NCBI RefSeq assembly: GCF_001509485.1
Contig: NZ_LLZI01000243.1
Span: forward strand, 1-64,000
DNA: 64,000 bases
Source: Streptomyces sp. NRRL F-4489
GTDB lineage: Bacteria > Actinomycetota > Actinomycetes > Streptomycetales > Streptomycetaceae
Direction of reading: 5' to 3'
Positions within the stretch are counted from its first letter, which is position 1. The number at the start of each line of letters is the position of its first letter. Shown piece after piece: positions 41,364-50,385 of the stretch. A model generated the notes under the pieces. The model did no database searches and was not told the origin of the DNA. It worked only from the letters and a program-made list of their open reading frames with translations. A program made the position numbers and the translations under genes.

Positions 41364-41867
41364 GTGAGCTCAACTGCTGAGGGGCCTACACCGGGGTTCC
41401 TGGTCTGGCGCCTGTCGATGAAGTGGCGGGTGGCCGTCGACCGGGCGGTCGCGCCGCTGGGACTGACCCACGCCCAGTACGCGTTGCTGGCCTCGCTGCA
41501 CGGCATGGGGCGGTCCGGCGAGCAGCCCAGTCAGCGGCGCCTCGCCGACCACACAGGGCTCGAACCGCTCTACGTTTCCAAGCTGGCCCGCGCCCTGGAG
41601 ACCGCCGGACTCCTCGCCCGCACGCGGGACCCCAACGACCCGCGCGCCATGCGGCTGTCGCTCACCGAGCAGGGGCGCGACGTCACGCGCCGCGCGATCG
41701 GGGTCGTCCAGGGACTCCTGGACCAGTTGCTGGAGCCGTTCGGGGGCCAGTCCAGTCCGCGCACCCGGCGGTTCGTCCGCGAGCTGGTGACCCTGCTCGA
41801 CGCCCCTCTCGACCCGCGCGATCCGCACGACGCCCACCACGAGAACGACGACAAGGAGCAGTCATGA
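41364..41867 (+). CDS. MarR family transcriptional regulator, 167 aa
   Basis: MarR repressor. L-T-H-A-Q-Y-A-L-L-A-S-L-H opens the winged helix, L-A-D-H-T-G-L-E-P-L-Y-V-S-K is the recognition helix, and R-D-P-N-D-P-R-A-M-R-L-S-L-T is the wing. The start is GTG 41364 with TACGGT 7 nt upstream and no ribosome site, so the mRNA is probably leaderless. Its stop overlaps the ATG of the next MarR gene (ATGA), giving coupled synthesis. Direct repeats at 41328-41353 are its probable operator. Confidence 0.87.
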   Translation: MSSTAEGPTPGFLVWRLSMKWRVAVDRAVAPLGLTHAQYALLASLHGMGRSGEQPSQRRLADHTGLEPLYVSKLARALETAGLLARTRDPNDPRAMRLSLTEQGRDVTRRAIGVVQGLLDQLLEPFGGQSSPRTRRFVRELVTLLDAPLDPRDPHDAHHENDDKEQS

Positions 41868-42316
41868 CCACCACCGCACCCACGGTCAACGGCCGGGTCA
41901 TAGCCCTGGCGCACCATGCCGGGCGCGCCCTCGTGGAGGGGGTGATGGCCCGCTACGGCGCCACGTTCCACCAGAGCGTGACGCTCCGGGCGGTCGTGAC
42001 GGCCGGCGGGCACATCGGCCGTGCCGAGCTCGTGGCCGACGTCACCGGTTCGCTGAAGATCGACGAGTCGGCCGTACGCGGCGCGATCGACGAGCTGACG
42101 GCCGGGAAGCTGCTGGAGGAGGACCTCGCGGAGGCGTCCCGGCTGCGGCTCACGGACGCCGGGCGGGAGCTGTGCGAGAAGAGCGCCGCTGAGACGGCGG
42201 AGATCTCCACCCGGCTGTACGCGGGCATCTCGGCCGAGGACCTTGCCACCGCGGGCCGCGTGCTGGCACTGGTCACCGAGCGCGCGAACGCGGAGTTGGC
42301 CGGCGCCCGGGACTGA
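41864..42316 (+). CDS. Second MarR-like regulator, 150 aa
   Basis: Winged-helix protein with a MarR layout: F-H-Q-S-V-T-L-R-A-V-V starts the DNA domain, G-S-L-K-I-D-E-S-A-V-R-G-A-I-D-E-L is the recognition helix and R-L-R-L-T-D-A-G the wing; long helices at both ends form the dimer interface. It is translationally coupled to the preceding MarR gene, so the two may form a heterodimer. AAGGAG lies 6 nt before the ATG. Target unknown. Confidence 0.83.
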   Translation: MTTTAPTVNGRVIALAHHAGRALVEGVMARYGATFHQSVTLRAVVTAGGHIGRAELVADVTGSLKIDESAVRGAIDELTAGKLLEEDLAEASRLRLTDAGRELCEKSAAETAEISTRLYAGISAEDLATAGRVLALVTERANAELAGARD

Positions 42317-42343
42317 GCGGGACGCCGCCAACTGCGCCACCGG

Positions 42344-42817
42344 CTATGCCGCGGTGCGGCCGGTGTTGCGGATCATCTGCTGGAGCACCTTCAGGGTCGT
42401 GACGTAATCCGCGTCGTCGATGCCGTGATGGATGCGGTCCCGGATCGCCGGTCCGTGCTGCTTGAGCCCGACTCGGGCCTCTTCCCCCGCCTCGGTGAGC
42501 CACAGTCGGCCGTCGCCGTCGCGGGTGAGCCAACCGCGTTCCAGCAGAACCTCCGCCTCGGCCGCCAAGTCATCCTCGGGCCGGAGGTAGGTGCTCATCG
42601 CGTCGCGGAGTTCCGGGATGGTCATCCCGTGGCCGTCCGGTGAGATGTCGTTCTTCGACAGGTTGCGGAGCAGCCAGAACTGCGGCTGGGTGAAGCCCAG
42701 TTCGGCCTGCCGGGCACGCGTGAAGGCGATGAGGGCTTCGTACGCCAGGCCGGTCCAGTACGCGGCCGGCTGACTGGCGAGTTCGGCGTCGGAGAGGTGC
42801 GGGGCAGTGGTCGTCAT
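42344..42817 (-). CDS. Third MarR-like regulator, 157 aa
   Basis: MarR-type protein convergent with the pair above. F-T-Q-P-Q-F-W-L-L-R-N-L-S is the second helix, L-R-D-A-M-S-T-Y the recognition area, and L-T-R-D-G-D-G-R-L-W-L-T-E-A-G the wing. GGAGGAATCCCCC precedes ATG 42817, giving a strong ribosome site. The same fold three times within 1.5 kb suggests local duplication and specialisation. Its own target is not evident; a 600-bp decayed region lies upstream. Confidence 0.85.
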   Translation of the reverse strand: MTTTAPHLSDAELASQPAAYWTGLAYEALIAFTRARQAELGFTQPQFWLLRNLSKNDISPDGHGMTIPELRDAMSTYLRPEDDLAAEAEVLLERGWLTRDGDGRLWLTEAGEEARVGLKQHGPAIRDRIHHGIDDADYVTTLKVLQQMIRNTGRTAA

Positions 42818-42930
42818 GGGGGATTCCTCCTTGACGGAAGGGATGGATGGTTGGCGGTCGGCTCACCGTAGAAGCTGAAGTGCAGTTGAGGTCAAGCGTG
42901 TCCGGGGTCGTCGGCTCACGCCCGATAAGT

Positions 42931-43337
42931 GGTTGGCAACTGGGCGGCGTGCTGGACTGGGTCGCGTTGGCACTCGCCGCGCGCGGCCTGCGCGTGACGG
43001 GCCGGCCGGCGGTGCGGTTGCGGCCGTGGTCGGTCCTGGTACGCCTGCCCGTCGCGGGCGACGGCACTGTGTGGCTCAAGGCAAGCCCGCCCGCCGGCTG
43101 CGGGACGCCTACCCGGAGCCATGGACCGGCCACGGCCGCACGGTGGCGGAGCTGCGGCGCGGGCTGAGCCTGGCCTGGCGCCTGGGCGCGCTGGGCCGTG
43201 CCTGTTCCTGGGGGCGCCTCTTCCCCGGTGCGTGCGGTGGCCCAGGCACCGGCGGGGTCCCGGGTGCGGGCGGTGTCCCAGGCATGCGGGAGCGCGCCGA
43301 CTGGCTCCGGTCTCTGCTCGCCGAGCCGTTGGTCTGA
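42931..43337 (+). pseudogene. Decayed phosphotransferase (APH-like), internal deletion and frameshift
   Basis: Two pieces of one protein family appear in different frames. From GTG 42949 the frame reads W-V-A-L-A-L-A-A-R-G-L-R-V ... R-P-W-S-V-L-V-R-L-P-V ... V-W-L-K-A, the N-terminus of phosphotransferase-family proteins. At about 43083 the frame changes and continues R-R-L-R-D-A-Y-P-E-P-W-T-G-H ... A-L-G-R-A-C-S-W-G-R ... W-L-R-S-L-L, the C-terminus of the same family. The whole catalytic middle is missing. CCCAGGCA/GTGCCTG words have expanded inside the second piece. Nothing else is seen between 42818 and 43417. Confidence 0.6.
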
Positions 43338-43417
43338 TGGGCGCGGGCCGGGGGAGAACCGCCGGGCCGTAAACTCGTTGAACGTCCTGAGCGCAGGCCC
43401 GAGTCAAGAAGGACGGG

Positions 43418-43933
43418 ATGAGCACCGTGCGGATCGAGTTGGACGACCTTTCCGGACCCGAGATCGCCGCGTTCCTCCAGGAGCACGTCGATCAGATGCG
43501 GGCCATCTCCCCACCGGAGAGCAAGCACGCCCTCGATCTCGACGCCCTCCGCCGACCCGAGATCACGTTCTGGACGGTACGGGACGGCGGCAGCCTGGTG
43601 GGCTGCGGTGCGCTCAAGCGACTGGACGCCGGCCACGGCGAACTCAAGTCGATGCGCACCGACCCCGCGCGCAAGCGCAGCGGTATCGCCTCCCTGCTGC
43701 TGGAGCACATCATCACCGAGGCGACGCACCGGGGTTTCTCCAGGCTGAGCCTGGAGACCGGTGCGGCGGAGTTCTTCCGGCCCGCCAGGCGCCTGTACGA
43801 GAAGTTCGGATTCGTGCGCTGCGAGCCCTTCGCGGACTACCGGCCCGACCCCAACAGCACCTTCATGACGAAGGTCCTCCGGGTGCCGGGGCCGGGGCAG
43901 CAGCCGGGCGAGGGGCGCGGCGTCTCCCGCTGA
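43418..43933 (+). CDS. GNAT acetyltransferase, 171 aa
   Basis: Small acetyltransferase. G-C-G-A-L-K-R-L-D-A-G-H-G-E-L-K-S-M-R-T is the central beta strand pair, R-K-R-S-G-I-A-S-L-L-L-E-H-I is the acetyl-CoA loop and helix, and E-K-F-G-F-V-R-C-E-P-F-A-D-Y ends the fold; the A-E-F-F-R-P-A-R segment is typical of YiaC/PhnO-like enzymes. GAAGGA lies before ATG 43418. Pro/Gly/Gln-rich tail after residue 155. Substrate unknown. Confidence 0.86.
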   Translation: MSTVRIELDDLSGPEIAAFLQEHVDQMRAISPPESKHALDLDALRRPEITFWTVRDGGSLVGCGALKRLDAGHGELKSMRTDPARKRSGIASLLLEHIITEATHRGFSRLSLETGAAEFFRPARRLYEKFGFVRCEPFADYRPDPNSTFMTKVLRVPGPGQQPGEGRGVSR

Positions 43934-44168
43934 GCCGGCTGACGAGGGTGTGGCGTTCACCCCAACGGCCCTGGTTCCTTACGTCCTATCCCTTCGGCAG
44001 GGAGGCGGACGCGTTCGGGTGCGTGCCCGAAACGTCCCGTAGGTCGTATGTGGGGGAGTGCTGCGGTATGTAAGGTCTTGGGAGGTTTGCCGTGACCGGC
44101 GACCGGCTACACACGATTCGCGGCGATGTGTCCTCACGCCTCGCCGGCCACTGTGTTCCGGAGGAGAC

Positions 44169-45887
44169 GTGTCGCAACTGGACCAGGCCCGGCCTCGCGA
44201 ACCGCTGGACGCCTCCGGCAATCCGCGCGTCCACATGGGCCGCAGAATCAGAAAGTATCTGACCACAACCGATCACAAGGTGATCGGGAACATGTATCTG
44301 GTCACCTCTTTCTGCTTCTTCCTCTTCGCCGGGGTGCTGGCGATGCTGATGCGGGCCGAGCTGGCCCGGCCCGGCCTCCAGTTCTTCAGCAACGAGCAGT
44401 ACAACCAGCTCTTCACCGTCCACGGCACGGTGATGATGCTGCTCTTCGCCACCCCGACCTTCGCCGGTTTCGCCAACGCGGTGATGCCCCTGCAGATCGG
44501 CGCGCCCGATGTGGCGTTCCCCCGGCTGAACGCCCTCACCTACTGGCTGTTCCTCTTCGGCGGCCTGATGGTGGTGTCCGGGATCGTCGTCCCCGGCGGC
44601 GCGGCCTCCTTCGGCTGGTTCGCCTACGCGCCGCTGAACAGCGCCCTCCACACCCCCGGCGCGGGCGGCGACCTGTGGGCGGCCGGGCTGGTCGTGGCCG
44701 GCCTGAGCACCACCCTGGGGTCGGTCAACTTCATCGCGACCATCATCACGCTGCGCGCGCCCGGCATGACGATGTTCCGGATGCCGATCTTCACCTGGAA
44801 CATCCTCTTCACCTCCATCCTGGCCCTGCTCGCCTTCCCCGTGCTCACCGCCGCCCTGCTGGGCCTGCTCGCGGACCGCCGGTTCGGCGCCCACGTCTAC
44901 GACCCGGCCTTCGGCGGGGCGCTGCTGTGGCAGCACCTGTTCTGGTTCTTCGGCCATCCGGAGGTCTATATCGTCGCCCTGCCGTTCTTCGGCGTGGTGA
45001 CCGAAATCGTGCCGGTGTTCAGCCGCAAGCCGGTTTTCGGTTACGTCGGAATGGTCGGTGCGACGATCGCCATCACGATGCTGTCGGCCTCCGTCTGGGC
45101 GCACCACATGTTCGCCACCGGCGGGGTGCTGCTGCCGTTCTTCTCCCTGATGTCCTTCCTCATCGCGGCACCGACCGGGGTGAAGTTCTTCAACTGGATC
45201 GGGACGATGTGGAAGGGCAGCCTGTCGTTCGAGACGCCGATGCTCTGGGCGGTCGGGTTCATGGTGACCTTCCTCCTCGGCGGGCTCAGCGGGGTGCTGA
45301 TCGCCTCGCCGCCGATGGACTTCCACTTCACCGACAGCTATTTCATCGTCGCCCATCTGCACTATGTGCTGTTCGGCACCATCGTCTTCGCGACCTTCGG
45401 CGGTTTCTATTTCTGGTGGCCGAAATGGACCGGGCGGCGGCTCGACGAGCGGCTCGGGAAGATTCACTTCTGGTCGCTGTTCGTCGGCTTCCAGACCACC
45501 TTCCTCGTCCAGCACTGGCTGGGGGAGATCGGTATGCCCCGGCGCTACGCCGACTATCTGGAGGCCGACGGGTTCACCGTCCTCAACAGCATCTCCTCGG
45601 GCGGGGCGTTCCTGCTCGGGCTGTCGACCTTCGCGTTCCTCTACAACGTCTGGAAGACCGCGAAGTACGCGCCCAAGGTGGAGGTCGACGACCCGTGGGG
45701 ATTCGGGCGGTCCCTGGAGTGGGCCACGTCGTGCCCGCCGCCGCGCCACAACTTCGAGGCGCTGCCGCGTATCCGCTCCGATTCCCCGGCCTTCGACCTG
45801 CACCATCCGCAGTTCCTCGAACTGCCGGCGGGGGAACGCGGCGCCACCGAACCGACCCCCGACACCCTCGGAGAGCAGGGCTCATGA
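44169..45887 (+). CDS. ctaD: Cytochrome c oxidase subunit I, 572 aa
   Basis: Heme-copper oxidase subunit I, the catalytic core of aa3-type terminal oxidase. All ligand motifs are present: F-T-V-H-G-T-V-M-M (heme a), [14 protein letters not shown] (CuB His and the His-Tyr cross-link), W-A-H-H-M-F (CuB) and V-A-H-L-H-Y-V (hemes a3 and a); G-A-P-D-V-A-F-P-R keeps the D-channel Asp. Twelve helices fit. GTG 44169 with GGAGGAG is the start. Only ctaF follows, so the other subunits must come from elsewhere: this is probably a second copy. The inverted repeat TTCGGG-6-CCCGAA lies at 44014-44031 upstream. Confidence 0.93.
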   Translation: MSQLDQARPREPLDASGNPRVHMGRRIRKYLTTTDHKVIGNMYLVTSFCFFLFAGVLAMLMRAELARPGLQFFSNEQYNQLFTVHGTVMMLLFATPTFAGFANAVMPLQIGAPDVAFPRLNALTYWLFLFGGLMVVSGIVVPGGAASFGWFAYAPLNSALHTPGAGGDLWAAGLVVAGLSTTLGSVNFIATIITLRAPGMTMFRMPIFTWNILFTSILALLAFPVLTAALLGLLADRRFGAHVYDPAFGGALLWQHLFWFFGHPEVYIVALPFFGVVTEIVPVFSRKPVFGYVGMVGATIAITMLSASVWAHHMFATGGVLLPFFSLMSFLIAAPTGVKFFNWIGTMWKGSLSFETPMLWAVGFMVTFLLGGLSGVLIASPPMDFHFTDSYFIVAHLHYVLFGTIVFATFGGFYFWWPKWTGRRLDERLGKIHFWSLFVGFQTTFLVQHWLGEIGMPRRYADYLEADGFTVLNSISSGGAFLLGLSTFAFLYNVWKTAKYAPKVEVDDPWGFGRSLEWATSCPPPRHNFEALPRIRSDSPAFDLHHPQFLELPAGERGATEPTPDTLGEQGS

Positions 45888-46273
45888 AAGCGGAGGCATA
45901 TCTGTTCGCGGGCGTCGCCGCGTTCTTCTTCATCACCGACGCCTTCTACATCTGGCTGGCCCGGGAACCGGCCGGCGCCGCCGCCCTCGCCGTGTCCTTC
46001 GGCATGGCCGCGGTGATCTCGTTCTTCTGCGCGATGAACTACCGCCGCAAGGGCCGGCGGCCGGAGGACCGCAGCGAGGCGAAGATCCATGAGCGGGCCG
46101 GAACGGTCGATTTCTTTCCGCCCGACAGCCGCTATCCGGTCCTGGTGGGATTCGGCGTGGCGCTTCTCGCCCTCGGCCTGGTCTACGGGCTGTGGGTCTT
46201 CCTCATCGGCATCGGGGTCACCGGCCTGTCGGTCTTCGGAATGGTGTTCCAGTACGTCGATCGGGACGTCTGA
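45884..46273 (+). CDS. ctaF: Cytochrome c oxidase subunit IV, actinobacterial type, 129 aa
   Basis: Small four-helix subunit of the actinobacterial aa3 oxidase. [19 protein letters not shown] split over the first helix, [14 protein letters not shown] in the loop and F-F-P-P-D-S-R-Y-P before helix three are family features. ATG 45884 overlaps the ctaD stop (ATGA), so both subunits are made together. It faces the convergent qcrB gene at a 28-bp gap. Confidence 0.9.
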   Translation: MKAEAYLFAGVAAFFFITDAFYIWLAREPAGAAALAVSFGMAAVISFFCAMNYRRKGRRPEDRSEAKIHERAGTVDFFPPDSRYPVLVGFGVALLALGLVYGLWVFLIGIGVTGLSVFGMVFQYVDRDV

Positions 46274-46301
46274 CGGCCGGTGACCCCGCTGTCCGCTCGC
46301 G

Positions 46302-47957
46302 CTATTTCTCCGTGGCGTGGGGGCGTTCCTCCTCGCTCGGGAGGACCGGGCCCTTTGTCGCCGCGGTGATCTCCCGGCGTTCGGCGACCGTGACGGGCAT
46401 GTCCACCCGGTCCCGGTAGTACCAGGCGCTCAGCGCGGCCCGTACCCGGTGCCGTACGGGTGCCTGGCGGCCCGGGGCGGGCAGCGGCTTGGGGAGGTCC
46501 CTGACCACGACGTGGTAGCGCTTGGCGGCCTCCAGCGGGCGGCTGCGCTCGGTCAGCCGGCCGTAGACGCTCTGCACCACCTCGCCGGTTTCCTGGCCCT
46601 CCTCCAGCAATTCCCGGTCGTGGTCCTGAAGGGCCAGGCAGGCGCGCTTGGTGATGAGGAAGGCGAGAACCGGCCCGATGATCAGCAGCACGCGGAGAAT
46701 CCAGGTCAGGGTCTCCACCGATACCCGGAACAGCGTGGCGATGACGTCATTCCCGCCGGCCGCGAGCAGTACCGCGTAGAAGACAATGGCGGCCACGCCG
46801 AGCGCCGTGCGGGTGGGGAAATTGCGGGGGCGGTCGCATACGTGGTGTTCCATCGGATCGCCCGTCACCCACCGTTCGAAGACCGGGTAGGTGTAGAGGA
46901 TCAGGAAGAGCAGGGCGGGGAGGACCACGGCGGGAATGAGGACGTTCCACATGAAGGTGTGGCCGGCCACATTGCTCTCCCAAGGCGGCATGAGGCGCAG
47001 CGCCCCTTCCAGGAAGCCCACGTACCAGTCCGGCTGGACGTCGGTGGAGGACTGGTCCGCGACGTACGGTCCGTAGCTCCAGACCGGATTGATCTGGGCG
47101 ACGGCGCCGAGCCCGGACATCACCGAGAAGACCATCAGGAACAGGCCGGTGGACTTCGCGGTGAATTGCGGGAATATCGGCTGCCCCACCGCGTTGCGGT
47201 TGGACCGCCCGGGTGCCGGCCAGTGCGTGTGCTTGAGATAGACGACGAGCAGCAGGTGCAGGCCCAGCAAGGCGATCAGCAGACCGGGGATGAACAGGAC
47301 GTGGAGGACGTAGAGGCGGGGGACGAGGATGTGGCCGGGATAGGTGCCGCCCCAGAGGAAATAGCTGAGGTAGGTGCCGACGACGGGAATGGACAGCACG
47401 ATGGTGTTCGCCGTGCGGAGTCCTGTTCCGGACAGCAGGTCGTCGGGCAGGGAATAGCCGCCGAATCCCTCCAGCAGGGACAGCATGAAGAGGGTCACCC
47501 CGACGGCCCAGTTGAGTTCGCGCGGCCGCCGGAAGGCTCCGGTGAAGAACACCCGCAGCATGTGCACACCCAGCGCGGAGATGAAGACCAGGGCCGCCCA
47601 GTGGTGCATCTGGCGGATCAGCAGACCGCCCCGGACCTCGAAACTGATCCGGAGAGTGGAGGAATAGGCGTCCGACATCAGCAGGCCCCGCAGCGGCCCG
47701 TAGGCGCCGTCGTACACCTTCCGGGACATGCTCGGCTCGAAATACATCGTCAGGTAACTGCCGGTCAGCAGCAGCACCAGCAGGCTGTAGAGCGCGATTT
47801 CGCCCAGGAGGAAGGACCAGTGGTCGGGGAATGCCTTGCGCAGCAGCGCCTTCGCCGCTTCCGAGATCGGAGCGCGGCCGTCCACCGCCACATAGGTGGA
47901 AAAGGCGGTCTCCCGGACCTTCTTCTCCATCCTTTCCGCTGGTTTCCGGAACAGCAT
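46302..47957 (-). CDS. qcrB: Orphan cytochrome b subunit of the bcc complex, 551 aa
   Basis: Cytochrome b of menaquinol:cytochrome c reductase. R-Q-M-H-H-W-A-A and G-V-H-M-L-R hold the first His ligands, H-V-L-F-I-P-G and L-G-L-H-L-L the second pair; G-G-Y-S-L-P-D-D-L-L-S-G and P-D-W-Y-V-G-F flank the quinol site (P-D-W-Y replaces the P-E-W-Y form, as normal here). A C-terminal tail of about 120 residues is typical of actinobacteria. GAGGAGGGCC precedes ATG 47957. QcrA and QcrC are not adjacent, so this is a paralogue that either swaps into the main complex or pairs with the convergent ctaD-ctaF. Confidence 0.92.
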   Translation of the reverse strand: MLFRKPAERMEKKVRETAFSTYVAVDGRAPISEAAKALLRKAFPDHWSFLLGEIALYSLLVLLLTGSYLTMYFEPSMSRKVYDGAYGPLRGLLMSDAYSSTLRISFEVRGGLLIRQMHHWAALVFISALGVHMLRVFFTGAFRRPRELNWAVGVTLFMLSLLEGFGGYSLPDDLLSGTGLRTANTIVLSIPVVGTYLSYFLWGGTYPGHILVPRLYVLHVLFIPGLLIALLGLHLLLVVYLKHTHWPAPGRSNRNAVGQPIFPQFTAKSTGLFLMVFSVMSGLGAVAQINPVWSYGPYVADQSSTDVQPDWYVGFLEGALRLMPPWESNVAGHTFMWNVLIPAVVLPALLFLILYTYPVFERWVTGDPMEHHVCDRPRNFPTRTALGVAAIVFYAVLLAAGGNDVIATLFRVSVETLTWILRVLLIIGPVLAFLITKRACLALQDHDRELLEEGQETGEVVQSVYGRLTERSRPLEAAKRYHVVVRDLPKPLPAPGRQAPVRHRVRAALSAWYYRDRVDMPVTVAERREITAATKGPVLPSEEERPHATEK

Positions 47958-48329
47958 TCCGGCCCTCCTCGGCGCTTCGGTCCATGGCGCTTCTGCGGCG
48001 CTCGCTCATCCGCACCCTGCCTGGCCGGAGGCCGGACGCCGTGCATTACGCAGATCGGGGGCACGGCCGTCCGTACGGTGCCGTCCGGCGCATACGCCGT
48101 ATGGCAGGGCGGCCGGTGGCTTGCCGGCCGCTGAGGCGGTGGGGGGCTGCCGTGGCGGTCCGGGCGGGGCACGGGCTGTGGCATGCCATGCCGGTCCGGT
48201 CCGGTGCGGTCCGAGGAGTTGTATTACCGACCGATAAAGCCGAAGCATCAAGTAATGGAAATGTAAAGCTCTTTGGTAACCTTGGCGGAAGTTGAGTGAC
48301 CTGTCCGAAGGAAGCCTGAAGGAAATCGC
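47958..48329. other. Intergenic promoter region with an AT-rich patch
   Basis: No gene is supported. An AT-rich stretch (48215-48285, including TTGTATTACC and GGAAATGTAAAG) stands out and may hold divergent promoters for qcrB and the gene at 48330, but I see no clear -35/-10 pair. TGCCTGG occurs near 48018. Confidence 0.5.
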
Positions 48330-49238
48330 ATGAGTACGCCCGTCCCTCCCGATGGCTCTCCGATAGCGGATTCGCAGCCGTCAGGGCCGCCGCAGCCCCA
48401 GTCACCACCGCCGCAGGCGCAGGACCATGACCCGTGGGCTCCGCCGACCGGTCCGGTGGCGGGGCACGAGGCGTTGCGGACCGCGCCCGTTCCGCCGCCG
48501 TACTACGCCGGCGCGCGGCCCAGTAACGGGATGGGTATCGCCGCCCTGGTGCTCGGCCTGGTCGGGATCGTCCTCGGGCTGTTCGTGGTGCTGTTCTGGA
48601 TCGCCTGGTTGCCGGCCCTGCTGGCCGTGATCTTCGGTGGTGTCGCGCTCAGCCAGGTGAAGAAGGGCGTGGCCGCCAACAAGGCGATGGCGGTCAGCGG
48701 CCTCGTCCTGGGCGTCCTCGGGCTTCTGCTCGCGATGGCCACCGGGGTCGTCGCCGTCGTGGCGGTCAAGAAGGTCGCCGACAGGGCGCATGCCAAGGTG
48801 GAGCGCGAACGGGAGTCGGCGGAGGCCGCCGAGAAGGCCCGGCACCTGGCGTTCGGCGAGCCCTACACCTTCGACAACGGTCTGAAGGTCACGGTCGCCA
48901 AGCCGGAGCCGTTCGTCCCGGACGAATTCGCCAACGGGCACGCCAAGGGGAACAAGGCGGTCCAGATCACCGTCACGGTGGTCAACACCGGTCCCGAACG
49001 GGTCTCCGTGGAGACCGGACTGCCCGATGTCAATGACGCCAACGGCGCCTCCGCGGAGCTGGTGATCGACGGCAGCGGGCGCCAGAAGGTCATCACGGGC
49101 TATGTCCTTCCCGGCAGAACCGTTGTCGGCAAGTACGCCTTCTCACTGCCGCCCGACGCCGCCGACCGCATCGAGGTGGAATTCACCCCGGATGCGGAGG
49201 AGTGGCCGGACGCGTACTGGAGCGGGACCACCTCCTGA
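48330..49238 (+). CDS. DUF4190/DUF4352-type membrane-anchored protein, 302 aa
   Basis: Probable membrane-anchored protein exposed outside. Residues 1-65 are Pro/Gln-rich; 67-148 contain two hydrophobic segments with N-G-M-G-I-A-A-L-V-L-G-L and A-V-S-G-L-V-L-G-V, the DUF4190 pattern; a short charged coiled coil follows (K-V-E-R-E-R-E-S-A-E-A-A-E-K); 175-302 is a beta-sandwich with N-G-L-K-V-T-V, V-Q-I-T-V-T-V-V-N and G-Y-V-L-P-G-R-T, the DUF4352 layout (Telomeric-repeat-like/lipoprotein domain). AAGGAAGCC and AAGGAAATCGC precede ATG 48330. Role unknown. Confidence 0.8.
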   Translation: MSTPVPPDGSPIADSQPSGPPQPQSPPPQAQDHDPWAPPTGPVAGHEALRTAPVPPPYYAGARPSNGMGIAALVLGLVGIVLGLFVVLFWIAWLPALLAVIFGGVALSQVKKGVAANKAMAVSGLVLGVLGLLLAMATGVVAVVAVKKVADRAHAKVERERESAEAAEKARHLAFGEPYTFDNGLKVTVAKPEPFVPDEFANGHAKGNKAVQITVTVVNTGPERVSVETGLPDVNDANGASAELVIDGSGRQKVITGYVLPGRTVVGKYAFSLPPDAADRIEVEFTPDAEEWPDAYWSGTTS

Positions 49239-49319
49239 TGGGGTGATGCCGGGCGGGGCGGCCGGGGGCGGGCCGCGTCGCCCGGGGGCGGGAGCGGGAC
49301 CGCGCGGTCCGTCTGGGTG

Positions 49320-50225
49320 TCAGGTGGCGGGCGGCGGAGTGAGCCGGTAGGCGTCCCCGTCGGGTATGACGCGGCCGGCGGTGGGCGGGGGGAAGTGGCT
49401 GCCCAGGACGAGGGTGTGGCGCTCGGCCAGTGAGGCGAGCAGCGCGCGGCGCGTGGTCGCGGCCTGGGCGGGGTCGATGTCGACGCAGCTCCCGATGGCG
49501 GGGTGGGCGAACTGCACCGGATGGTGCAGGCAGTCACCGGTGATGAGCGCGCCGGCGCCGCGGCTGGTGAGTTCGACGGCGATATGGCCCGGCGTGTGGC
49601 CAGGGGTGGGTATCAGCCGCAGGCCAGGGGTGAGGTCGAGGCCGTCCGGCGGGACATCCACGAGGTCGAGCAGCCCGGCCTCCTCGACCGGGTGTACGGA
49701 ATCGCGGAACATCTGCCGGCGCGGCTCGTCCATGGCGTAGCCGGCCCAGAACTCCCGCTCGGTTCGGGAGACGATGTACCGGGCACGGGGAAAGGTGGGG
49801 ATCCACGCGCCCTCGTGTGCGCGGGTGTTCCAGCCGACGTGGTCGGCGTGCAGGTGGGTGAGGATCACCAGGTCGATGTCCTCGGGGGCGAAGCCGGCGG
49901 CTGTGAGGCGGCTTGGATAGTCGGTGCGCAGGTCGTTCCAGGCGGGGTTCGCCCGCGGTTTGCCGTTGCCGATTCCGGTGTCGATCAGTATGCGCAGCCC
50001 GTTGAGGGTGACGGCGAAGCTGTGGGTGTGGAGGCGGAGGCGGCCGTCCGGATCCGTGAAGTCCGGCCGCAGCCAGTCGTGTTGGGCGACCAGGTCGGCT
50101 GTGGCGTCGGGGAGGAGCCATTCTCCGGTCTGCGGTGGGAGCCGGGTCTCGTCGATGCGGTGGATGGTGAGGTCGCCCACCGGCCAGGCGTTCGTGGGCG
50201 ATGTGTGCGCGGGTGGAGTGTGCAT
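49320..50225 (-). CDS. Metallo-beta-lactamase-fold hydrolase (lactonase-like), 301 aa
   Basis: Dinuclear zinc hydrolase of the lactonase-like group. L-T-H-L-H-A-D-H-V-G-W-N (near residue 122) is the metal motif, T-P-G-H-T-P-G-H the third-ligand loop and I-T-G-D-C-L-H-H the bridging Asp. The W-N-T-R loop and a long N-terminus before the motif resemble acyl-homoserine-lactonase-like enzymes, but the natural ester or lactone is not shown. GAGAGG precedes ATG 50225. It is divergent from the AtzG/amidase operon with shared operators between. Confidence 0.84.
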   Translation of the reverse strand: MHTPPAHTSPTNAWPVGDLTIHRIDETRLPPQTGEWLLPDATADLVAQHDWLRPDFTDPDGRLRLHTHSFAVTLNGLRILIDTGIGNGKPRANPAWNDLRTDYPSRLTAAGFAPEDIDLVILTHLHADHVGWNTRAHEGAWIPTFPRARYIVSRTEREFWAGYAMDEPRRQMFRDSVHPVEEAGLLDLVDVPPDGLDLTPGLRLIPTPGHTPGHIAVELTSRGAGALITGDCLHHPVQFAHPAIGSCVDIDPAQAATTRRALLASLAERHTLVLGSHFPPPTAGRVIPDGDAYRLTPPPAT

Positions 50226-50244
50226 GGTGGCCTCTCTCGCGGCG

Positions 50245-50317
50245 GTTAACGCAATCTGTTTGCGTTAACGCGAGAGTACGTCGTATCGTGGGTTAACGCA
50301 AACGGTTCGCGTTTAGC
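50245..50317. promoter_or_regulatory. Operators GTTAACGCAA-N5-TTGCGTTAAC and a degenerate copy
   Basis: A perfect inverted repeat, GTTAACGCAA (50245-50254) and TTGCGTTAAC (50260-50269), is followed by a degenerate copy GTTAACGC-9-GCGTTTAGC (50292-50317). They sit between the lactonase-like gene and the AtzG-amidase operon. TTGCGTTAA occurs again at 52121-52129, in the promoter of the TetR gene at 52147. Confidence 0.8.
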
Positions 50318-50385
50318 GGTCGCTGGATTTCCTTGCCCGCCGCTGCCGACTGCCGCTCCACCCGCACGATCAGGAGATAGCGCCC

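Noticed and set aside
43986..45806. 606-codon minus-strand frame antisense to ctaD
   Set aside because: Its protein is low-complexity and mirrors the third-position bias of ctaD, which has all catalytic motifs.
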